Notes under the pieces: generated by a model
Seen by the model: only the letters and a program-made list of their open reading frames with translations
Databases searched by the model: none
Told to the model about the DNA's origin: nothing
Position numbers and translations under genes: made by a program
From: Candidatus Nitricoxidireducens bremensis
GTDB lineage: Bacteria; Pseudomonadota; Gammaproteobacteria; Burkholderiales; Rhodocyclaceae
Direction: 5' to 3'
NCBI GenBank assembly: GCA_030247725.1
Contig: JAOTRT010000004.1
Span: forward strand, 310,001 to 374,000
DNA: 64,000 nt
Shown: positions 36,648 to 43,340 of the stretch, piece after piece
Numbering within the stretch: the stretch's first letter is position 1
Layout of the letters: every line of letters starts with the position of its first letter

Positions 36648-36820
36648 TGCGACAGCTTGCCGCAGAAAGCCGAATAAGTCATTGCTGATGTTCGATTTTC
36701 TTATCGCAGATCAATTTCACGCCCCCTTGACCGCAGGTACCTTCCCATGCGCTGAATCCCGGCAGTTTGTCTATGAATTTTTTGGCGCCGAAAAGGCGCT
36801 TCGCAGATGGAGGATCGAGA

Positions 36821-36970
36821 ATGGCCGACATGCAAAACGAAGAAATCCCTTTCATGCAGCGGGTGCTGGACAACCACTTCCTGCTCCTTTTCCTTGGCAT
36901 TGCCGTTCCCACGGTCCTCTACATCGTTTGGGGGATCATGGAAATCATCGCGATCCCGATCGCCAAGTAA
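36821..36970 (+). CDS. Small single-helix membrane subunit of the heme-copper enzyme
   Basis: The 49-residue protein has one transmembrane helix (about residues 20-42, LLLFLGIAVPTVLYIVWG) after a short charged N-terminus (MADMQNEEIPF). GGAGG precedes ATG 36821 at a good distance. It lies 29 nt before the CuA subunit II gene. Size, topology and position resemble subunit IIa of ba3-type oxidases. It is too short for most gene callers. Confidence 0.75.
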   Translation: MADMQNEEIPFMQRVLDNHFLLLFLGIAVPTVLYIVWGIMEIIAIPIAK

Positions 36971-36999
36971 CCGCGCCTGTCACTTAGGGAGATAACTCA

Positions 37000-37539
37000 A
37001 TGAGCGCAATCCTGCCACCCGCAGACCGACTCTGGTGGAAGCAACCCATCGACAAGATCGAATGGACATGGATCATGCTGGCCTTCACCTGGGCCATGAT
37101 CATGTTCGTCATGATGATCTACTGGCACATCAACGGTAAGCAGAACCTCTCCACCGAGACCTACAAGTCCACGCGCGAGATGTGGACCGCCAAGGCCGAG
37201 AAGTTCATCGCCGAAAACACCGTGCGCACCGAAACCGACCAGCAGATCCCGGTCGTCAAGGTCGCTCCCGGCGGCGATGCCTACCTGACCGCCAGCCTCT
37301 GGAAGTGGTGGCCCATCCTCGAACTGGAGAAGGGCCAGACCTACAAGGTTCACCTCTACTCGATGGACTACAACCACGGCTTCTCGCTGCAGCCGACCAA
37401 CATCAACATTCAGGTGGTTCCGGGCTACGAGCACGTGGTCAAGATGACGCCCACCCAGGCCGGCACCTTCGCCATTGTCTGCAACGAATTCTGCGGCATC
37501 GGTCACCACTCGATGCTCGGCCGGATCTACGTGAAATAA
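37000..37539 (+). CDS. Heme-copper oxidase/NO reductase subunit II with CuA
   Basis: The 179-residue protein has a single N-terminal helix (about residues 22-42) and a cupredoxin domain. The full CuA ligand set is present: His126, Cys161, Glu163, Cys165, His169 and Met172 (CNEFCGIGHHSM). One helix and short length match B-family (ba3-like) and sNOR NorS subunits rather than two-helix A-family subunits. It accepts electrons from a periplasmic cytochrome c or cupredoxin and passes them to subunit I, which starts 13 nt downstream. Confidence 0.93.
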   Translation: MSAILPPADRLWWKQPIDKIEWTWIMLAFTWAMIMFVMMIYWHINGKQNLSTETYKSTREMWTAKAEKFIAENTVRTETDQQIPVVKVAPGGDAYLTASLWKWWPILELEKGQTYKVHLYSMDYNHGFSLQPTNINIQVVPGYEHVVKMTPTQAGTFAIVCNEFCGIGHHSMLGRIYVK

Positions 37540-37552
37540 GGGGAGCGCATAG

Positions 37553-39250
37553 ATGGCAACCACTTACCGCAACTGCCCACGCACCGGGCTGCAATTCGAC
37601 ACCGAAGCCGAGAAGCTGATGCGCTGGAACGCCGTCGTCGGCGTTGTCTTCCTGCTCATCGGCGGCATCATGGCTTTGTTCGTGATCCTCACGCGCTGGC
37701 CGTCCGTCAAGCTGCTGCCGGCCGACCAGTTCTACCTCGTCCTCACCGCCCACGGCGTGGACATGCTGCTCGTCTGGATCATCTTCTTCGAGATGGCGGT
37801 GCTCTACTTCGCCTCATCGACACTGCTGCGCTGCCGCTTGGCAACGCCGAAATGGGCATGGGTGCAGTTCTGGCTCATGATCGTCGGCGCCGTCATGGGC
37901 AACTATGCCGTGCTGTCCGGTGAATCCAGCGTGATGTTCACCTCCTATGCGCCGATGCAGGCCTCGCCCTTCTTCTATCTGGGCCTGATCCTGTTCGCCG
38001 TCGGTGCGCTGATCGGCTGCTTCGTCTTCCTCGGCACCCTGGTCGTCGCCAAGGCCGAGAAGACCTATGAAGGCTCGATCCCGCTGGTGACCTTCGGCGC
38101 CCTGACCGCCTGCATCATCGCCATCTTCACCATCGCCTCCGGCGCCGTGATCCTGATCCCGACCCTGCTCTGGTCCGTCGGCATCATCAAGGAAATCGAC
38201 CCGCTGATGTATCGCGTGGTGTGGTGGGGCATGGGACACAGCTCCCAGCAGATCAACGTCTCGGCCCACGTCGCCATCTGGTACGCGATCGCCGCCATCG
38301 CCTTCGGCGCCAAGCCGCTGTCGGAGAAGGTGTCCCGCTTCGCCTACTTCCTCTACATCCTGTTCCTGCAGCTCGCCTGCGCCCACCACCTCCTGTCCGA
38401 CCCGGGCCTCGGTTCCGAGTGGAAGGTTCTCAACACGTCGTACTTCATGTACTTCGCGGTGATGGCCTCCATGATCCACGGCTTCACGGTTCCCGGCGCC
38501 ATCGAGGCGGCCCAGCGCAAGCGCGGCTACAACAACGGCCTGTTCGAGTGGCTGCGCAAGGCGCCCTGGGGCAACCCGGCGTTCTCGGGCATGTTCATCT
38601 CCCTGGTCAGCTTCGGCTTCCTCGGCGGCATCTCCGGTGTCGTGCTCGGTACCGAACAGCTGAACATGCTGATGCACAACACCTTCTACGTGCCGGGCCA
38701 CTTCCACGCCACCGTCGTCAGCGGCACCACGCTCGCCTTCATGGCCCTGACCTACTTCCTGGTCCCGGTCCTGTTCAAGCGCGAGCTGATCCTGCCGAAG
38801 ATGTGCGCGCTGCAGCCCTACGTCTTCGGCATCAGCATGGGCGTGCTGTCCCTCGTCATGATGGGCGCCGGCACCCTGGGCGTCTCCCGCCGTCACTGGG
38901 ACATGGCCTTCTCCGGCGCTCCGTTCCAGTACGAGTGGCCGGGTGCCGCCTACCTGATGATGGGTCTCACCGGCATCTTCGGTGTGATCGCGGTCGTCGG
39001 CGGCGCCATGTTCTGCCTGCTGATCGTCGGCTCCCTGCTGTTCGGCAAGAAGCTCGACGAAGGCAAGGTGACGACGGAGCGCACCCCGTTCCCGCCGAAC
39101 ACCGTGGCGGCCAACGTCTCCAGCACCGGTAGCGCCGAGCACGTCGCGGTCCCGGGCACCATGGTCCTGGCCATGCTGCTCCTGGTCTCCTTCGTCCTCT
39201 ACTACTTCGTGAACTGGAAGTACCTCTCCGAGGTCTGGGGTCTGAGCTAA
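37553..39250 (+). CDS. B-family-like heme-copper enzyme subunit I lacking the active-site Tyr (sNOR-like)
   Basis: The 565-residue, roughly 13-helix protein keeps all metal-binding histidines: low-spin heme His67 and His385, high-spin heme His383, CuB His229, His278 and His279. In helix VI the O2-reductase HxxxY is replaced by H229-S-S-Q-Q233, and the alternative helix VII Tyr of cbb3 enzymes is also absent (Leu six residues before His278). Loss of this Tyr is a mark of NO reductases. The order small subunit, CuA subunit, this protein, ctaB, senC resembles the norSY-senC (sNOR) clusters of ammonia oxidisers. NO reduction is therefore favoured, though O2 reduction is not excluded, since heme A synthases are next door. 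Confidence 0.85.
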   Translation: MATTYRNCPRTGLQFDTEAEKLMRWNAVVGVVFLLIGGIMALFVILTRWPSVKLLPADQFYLVLTAHGVDMLLVWIIFFEMAVLYFASSTLLRCRLATPKWAWVQFWLMIVGAVMGNYAVLSGESSVMFTSYAPMQASPFFYLGLILFAVGALIGCFVFLGTLVVAKAEKTYEGSIPLVTFGALTACIIAIFTIASGAVILIPTLLWSVGIIKEIDPLMYRVVWWGMGHSSQQINVSAHVAIWYAIAAIAFGAKPLSEKVSRFAYFLYILFLQLACAHHLLSDPGLGSEWKVLNTSYFMYFAVMASMIHGFTVPGAIEAAQRKRGYNNGLFEWLRKAPWGNPAFSGMFISLVSFGFLGGISGVVLGTEQLNMLMHNTFYVPGHFHATVVSGTTLAFMALTYFLVPVLFKRELILPKMCALQPYVFGISMGVLSLVMMGAGTLGVSRRHWDMAFSGAPFQYEWPGAAYLMMGLTGIFGVIAVVGGAMFCLLIVGSLLFGKKLDEGKVTTERTPFPPNTVAANVSSTGSAEHVAVPGTMVLAMLLLVSFVLYYFVNWKYLSEVWGLS

Positions 39251-39267
39251 TAACATGCGACAATCCG

Positions 39268-39302
39268 CCTCACCCGTCGGGCTAAACCCCTGACCGGTGA
39301 GG
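39268..39302 (+). repeat. Imperfect hairpin between subunit I and ctaB
   Basis: CCTCACCCGTC and the region ending GACCGGTGAGG form an imperfect stem just after the subunit I stop. There is no T-run, so it may act as an mRNA-stabilising or processing structure rather than a terminator. A shorter ATCGGGC/GCCCGAT stem follows within the same 134-nt gap. Confidence 0.4.
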
Positions 39303-39384
39303 CCGGAGGACCCCGCCTCAATCGGGCTTGGCAACAGGCCCGATTCAAGCCGGATCCCACGAACAGAACGAAAACCGCGAGACG

Positions 39385-40278
39385 ATGGAATCTACACTGC
39401 CTCACGCCACCCCTGCCGCCTGGTCCGTCCGCAGCATATTGAGCGTCTTCAAGCTGCGCATCGGCGTCGTCATCACCTTCACGGCCATGGCCGGCCTTGC
39501 CGTCACCAGCGGGCCCAGCCTCAGCGCGCTGCAATTCGTCGTGCTGTCGCTCGCCGTGCTGATCTCGTCGGCCTGCGCCGGCGCGTTCAACCAGTACTAC
39601 GAGTACGACATCGATCCGCTCATGAGCCGCACCAAGAAGCGCGCCTTCGCCCTCGGCGGCTTCCAGCGCAGCCCCGCCTGGCTGTGGGCCATCGGCGTGC
39701 TGCTCACCGTCTCCGTCGGCGCCGCCTGGCTGGCCCTGAACGCCTGGGCCGCCCTCTTCGTCTTCCTCGGCGCCTTCTTCTACGCCATCGTCTACACGGT
39801 CTGGCTCAAGCGCCGCACCTGGCTCAACATCGTCATCGGCGGCCTTGCCGGCAGCTGGGCGGTACTGGCCGGCGCCGCCGCCTCCAACCCGGAAATCGGC
39901 GCCGTGCCCATGGCCCTCGCCTTCGTCCTCTTCCTCTGGACGCCGCCCCACTTCTGGAGCCTGGCCGTCGCCTACCGCGACGACTACGCCGCTGCCGGCG
40001 TGCCCATGCTGCCCGTGGTGGTGGGCGACGAGCGTGCCGCCAAGACCATCTTCGCCAGCACCCTGATGCTGGTGGCCGCCTCCTACCTGCCGGCCGTCTT
40101 CGGCCTCGGCGCCATCTACCTGGTCGGCGCCACCGTCGGCGGCGCCTACTTCATCGCCAAGGCCTGGGGCCTCGCGCGCAATCCCTGCCGCAAGACCGCC
40201 ATGAGCTGCTTCCACGCCTCCCTGCTCCAGCTGACCCTGCTGTTGGTCGCAGCGATCATCGACGCCCAGCTCCGGTGA
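39385..40278 (+). CDS. ctaB: Protoheme IX farnesyltransferase
   Basis: The 297-residue UbiA-family membrane enzyme makes heme O from heme B. The first Asp-rich motif is in NQYYEYDIDPLMSRTKKRA (near residue 72) and the second near WSLAVAYRDDYAAAGVPM. Its length matches CtaB/CyoE. It follows subunit I and overlaps the senC-like gene (GTGA), so it belongs to the same transcription unit and likely supplies heme O/A to this enzyme. Confidence 0.94.
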   Translation: MESTLPHATPAAWSVRSILSVFKLRIGVVITFTAMAGLAVTSGPSLSALQFVVLSLAVLISSACAGAFNQYYEYDIDPLMSRTKKRAFALGGFQRSPAWLWAIGVLLTVSVGAAWLALNAWAALFVFLGAFFYAIVYTVWLKRRTWLNIVIGGLAGSWAVLAGAAASNPEIGAVPMALAFVLFLWTPPHFWSLAVAYRDDYAAAGVPMLPVVVGDERAAKTIFASTLMLVAASYLPAVFGLGAIYLVGATVGGAYFIAKAWGLARNPCRKTAMSCFHASLLQLTLLLVAAIIDAQLR

Positions 40279-41153
40279 CCCGCCTCCGCCAGTCCTGCCT
40301 ACTGGCGGCGAGCCTCCTCGCCGCCAGTGTCGTTTTTGCGGCCCCGCCTGCCGCGGAGGAGCCCAAGCTCACCTCGCGCCCGCTGAACCCGAACTCCAGC
40401 CAGATGATCACCACGCTGGACGAGAAAGCGGCCCTGGCGAAATCCCAGAAAGCCATCGGCAACATGGTCAAGGATTTCGCCCTTCTGAATCGCGACCGCA
40501 GCCCGGTGCGCCTGGCCGACTACCGCGGCAAGCCAACCCTGGTGAGCTTCATGTACACCGGCTGCTTCCAGGTCTGCCCCACCACCACCAAGAACCTGCA
40601 GAAAGCCGTCGAAGGTCTGGTGAACAAAGTCGGCGCCGACCGCTTCAACATCGTCAGCATCGGCTTCAACCAGCCCTTCGACTCGCCGGCGGCCATGAAG
40701 TCCTTCGCCCTCCAGCAGGGCATCCACCTGCCCAACTGGGACTTTCTCAGCCCGGCGGAAGCCCTGGTGCCGGAACTCACCCGCGAGTTCGGCTTCAGCT
40801 ACGTGCAGACCCTGGCCGGCTTCGACCACCTGAACCAGGTCACCATCGTCGATGCCACCGGCACCATCGTGCGCCAGGTCTACGGCGAAAGCTTCACCGC
40901 CGAGATGCTGGCCGAACCCCTCAAGGAACTCCTCGGTGGCGGCACCCTGCCGCCGCAGACCTTCAGCCTCGAAGAAATGATCGACAAGGTGCGCATCCTC
41001 TGCTCGGTCTACGACCCCACCACGGGCAAGTACCGGGTCAGCTACGGGGTCATCATGGAAATCGCCGGTGCCGCCACCTTCATCCTCTGGCTGATCATTT
41101 TCTACTGGCGCGAACGCCGCCATAAAAGGCCGGAAATCCGCTCTGGCGCTTGA
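40275..41153 (+). CDS. SCO1/SenC-family copper chaperone with C-terminal membrane anchor
   Basis: The 292-residue protein starts at GTG 40275, overlapping the ctaB stop. A signal peptide (ending FAAPP) precedes a thioredoxin-like domain with the copper-binding CFQVC (CxxxC, near residue 95) and a distal His in GFDHLNQV. Unlike typical SCO proteins it ends with an extra domain of about 60 residues and a C-terminal transmembrane helix (AATFILWLIIFYW). SenC homologues metallate CuA. Position after the Tyr-less subunit I matches the senC of sNOR clusters. Confidence 0.9.
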   Translation: MTRLRQSCLLAASLLAASVVFAAPPAAEEPKLTSRPLNPNSSQMITTLDEKAALAKSQKAIGNMVKDFALLNRDRSPVRLADYRGKPTLVSFMYTGCFQVCPTTTKNLQKAVEGLVNKVGADRFNIVSIGFNQPFDSPAAMKSFALQQGIHLPNWDFLSPAEALVPELTREFGFSYVQTLAGFDHLNQVTIVDATGTIVRQVYGESFTAEMLAEPLKELLGGGTLPPQTFSLEEMIDKVRILCSVYDPTTGKYRVSYGVIMEIAGAATFILWLIIFYWRERRHKRPEIRSGA

Positions 41154-41184
41154 TTCCCGTCAAGTCGCCCCGGTGCAGGGTGCA

Positions 41185-41190
41185 TATAAT
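41185..41190 (+). promoter_or_regulatory. Candidate -10 element of the cytochrome b fusion operon
   Basis: TATAAT (41185-41190) lies 46 nt upstream of GTG 41237 in the 83-nt gap after the senC-like gene. No clear -35 is visible. An 8-bp inverted repeat CAGGGTGC/GCACCCTG (41176-41183/41219-41226) encloses it. Confidence 0.35.
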
Positions 41191-41236
41191 CGTTCGCTAA
41201 TAATTCTTACAAGAAACGGCACCCTGGTACCCCAAC

Positions 41237-42811
41237 GTGAGCCCTCACGCAGCCCTTCGTGATGGTTCGCGGGCCGTATTCAAGCACGTCGAAAATTCCC
41301 TCGACGCCAGCTTCGGCCCCGCGGACAACCCCCTGCGCCACCTGGGTGCGATGGGGCTCTATTTCCTCTGGATTCTTTCCGCCACCGGGCTCTATCTCTA
41401 CATCGTCATCGACACCAGCATCGAGGGCGTGTACAGCTCCATCGGCCACCTGTCCAACGAGCAGTGGTACTTCGGCGGCATCCTGCGCAGCCTGCACCGC
41501 TACGCCACCGACGCCTTCATCATCGTCACCTTCCTGCACATCCTGCGGGAATGGGCCTACGACCGCTATTCGGGCTTCCGCCTGTTCTCCTGGATGACGG
41601 GCATCCCCCTCGTCTGGCTGCTCTACATGAGCGCCATCGGCGGCTACTGGATCGTCTGGGACCGCCTCGCCCAGTTCTCCGCCCTCGCCACCGCCGAACT
41701 ATTCGACTGGCTCGCCATCGCCACCGAACCCGCGGCGCGCAACTTCCTGGTGCCGGAAGCGGTCAGCGACCGCTTCTTCACCTTCCTCGTGTACATCCAC
41801 ATCGGCTTCCCCCTGTTCCTCATCCTCGGCGCCTGGGCCCACGTGAACCGCATCAGCGGCGTGGACCACATGCCGGCGAAGCGCCTGGCCTGGGGCAGCT
41901 TCCTCGCCCTGCTGGTCCTGGCCCTGGCACTCCCCGCCCACAGCGACGCCCAGGCCGACCTCATGCAGGTGCCGCTGGACACCCGCATCGACTGGCTGGC
42001 GCTGTTCGTGAACCCCCTCATGTACGAAACCTCCGCCGGCACCGTCTGGGCGCTGGTGTTCGGCTTCACCCTGCTGCTGATCGCCCTGCCCCTGCTGCCG
42101 CGGGGGCGGCCGGCGCCCGTCGCCAAGGTCGACGCCCCCAACTGCAACGGCTGCCGCCGCTGCTATATGGACTGCCCCTACGCCGCCGTCACCATGGCGC
42201 CCCACCCGGACAAGCCCAAGCACCAGATCGCCGTCGTCGACGCCGACAACTGCGCCGCCTGCGGCATCTGCGTCGGCGCCTGCCCCTCGTCCACGCCCTT
42301 CCGCAGCGGCGAGGAACTGGTCACCGGCATCGACATGCCCCAGCAGCCCATCAACGCCCTGCGCCGGGAGCTGGAACAGCGTCTCGCCGCCCTCACCGGC
42401 CGCACCCGCATCGTCGTCTTCGGCTGTGCCAGCGGCGCCGCCGTGGATCGCCTCGCCGGCCCGGACACCGCCGCCCTCACGCTCATCTGCAGCGGCATGC
42501 TGCCGCCCTCATTTGTCGAATACGCCCTGCGCGGCGGCGCCGACGGCGTGCTGGTCACCGGCTGCCGCGAAGGCGGCTGTCCCTTCCGCTTCGGCGACCA
42601 ATGGACCGCCGCCCGCCTCGCCCGCAGCCGCGAGCCGCACCTGCGGGTGCAGGTGCCGGCGAGCCGCCTGCGCGAATTCCGCGCCGACCCCACCGACGCC
42701 GCCGCCCTGGCCGCGGCCCTGGCCGAATTCAGAACCGATCTCGAAACCGCAACGGGCGACGACAACCGCCTCGTGCCCTATCACCGGAGGACCGTCCACC
42801 ATGTCCATTAA
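41237..42811 (+). CDS. Cytochrome b6-like / 2[4Fe-4S] ferredoxin / MvhD fusion protein
   Basis: The 524-residue protein combines three redox modules. Residues 1-285 form a cytochrome b6-like membrane domain with two bis-His pairs at 14-residue spacing (His87/His101, His188/His202). Residues 300-350 hold two [4Fe-4S] sites (CNGCRRCYMDC at 303-313; C339-C342-C345-C349). Residues 390-500 match MvhD, the [2Fe-2S] subunit of heterodisulfide reductase/hydrogenase complexes: CSGMLPPSFVEYAL, GADGVLVTGCREGGCPF, with Cys397, 418, 443 and 448. It could pass electrons between a soluble Hdr-like or ferredoxin partner and the quinone pool. GTG 41237 is the start. No Rieske protein is nearby. Confidence 0.88.
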   Translation: MSPHAALRDGSRAVFKHVENSLDASFGPADNPLRHLGAMGLYFLWILSATGLYLYIVIDTSIEGVYSSIGHLSNEQWYFGGILRSLHRYATDAFIIVTFLHILREWAYDRYSGFRLFSWMTGIPLVWLLYMSAIGGYWIVWDRLAQFSALATAELFDWLAIATEPAARNFLVPEAVSDRFFTFLVYIHIGFPLFLILGAWAHVNRISGVDHMPAKRLAWGSFLALLVLALALPAHSDAQADLMQVPLDTRIDWLALFVNPLMYETSAGTVWALVFGFTLLLIALPLLPRGRPAPVAKVDAPNCNGCRRCYMDCPYAAVTMAPHPDKPKHQIAVVDADNCAACGICVGACPSSTPFRSGEELVTGIDMPQQPINALRRELEQRLAALTGRTRIVVFGCASGAAVDRLAGPDTAALTLICSGMLPPSFVEYALRGGADGVLVTGCREGGCPFRFGDQWTAARLARSREPHLRVQVPASRLREFRADPTDAAALAAALAEFRTDLETATGDDNRLVPYHRRTVHHVH

Positions 42812-43301
42812 ACCCGCCGCCATCGCAGGCCAGGTGGTGCTCTACGGCGCCTTCGCCGCCTTCATCGGCTTCTTCGCCACCAACCCGCGCTACCAGCACA
42901 TCCCGCCGGACCACTCCCTGGTCAAGCTCTCCCTGGCCCACTTCGGCGACCGGGAATGCCGCAAGCGCACCCCCGAGGAACTGCAGAAGCTGCCGCCCAA
43001 CATGCGCGCGCCGCTGGAATGCCCGCGCGAACGCTCGGCCCTGTCCATCGAAATGGACATCGACGGCAAGTCGGTCTACAAGGGCATCATCCAGCCCACC
43101 GGCCTCTCAAAGGACGGCATCTCCACGGTCTACCGGCGCTTCGAACTGCCCGCCGGCGAGCACCAGCTCGCCGTGCGCATGAGCGACAACGTGCGCGAAC
43201 CGGGCTTCAAGTATGTGAAGGAAGACAAGGTGACGCTGAAGCCCGCCCAGGTGCTCGTCATCGACTTCAACCCCGACAAGGGCGGCCTGTTCTTCCAGTA
43301 A
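42801..43301 (+). CDS. Membrane-anchored protein of unknown function in the cytochrome b module
   Basis: The 166-residue protein has one N-terminal hydrophobic segment (about residues 9-26, VVLYGAFAAFIGFFA) and a soluble beta-rich domain, presumably periplasmic. It has two cysteines (near residues 53 and 74), one in LECPRER. GGAGG precedes ATG 42801, which overlaps the end of the cytochrome b/MvhD gene by 11 nt. I recognise no family. Its position between two cytochrome b fusion genes suggests an accessory or assembly subunit. Confidence 0.8.
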   Translation: MSIKPAAIAGQVVLYGAFAAFIGFFATNPRYQHIPPDHSLVKLSLAHFGDRECRKRTPEELQKLPPNMRAPLECPRERSALSIEMDIDGKSVYKGIIQPTGLSKDGISTVYRRFELPAGEHQLAVRMSDNVREPGFKYVKEDKVTLKPAQVLVIDFNPDKGGLFFQ

Positions 43302-43340
43302 GAACGCCCGCACCCGCCCAACCCAGACCGGAATCCGACC

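Noticed and set aside
36710..36726. FNR-like half site (GATCAA) upstream of the oxidase genes
   Set aside because: Only the right half matches; the left half reads TTATC. Not enough to call.
37553..39250. Plain annotation as an aa3/ba3 cytochrome c oxidase subunit I
   Set aside because: The catalytic Tyr of O2 reductases is missing in both known positions, so O2 reduction should not be assumed.
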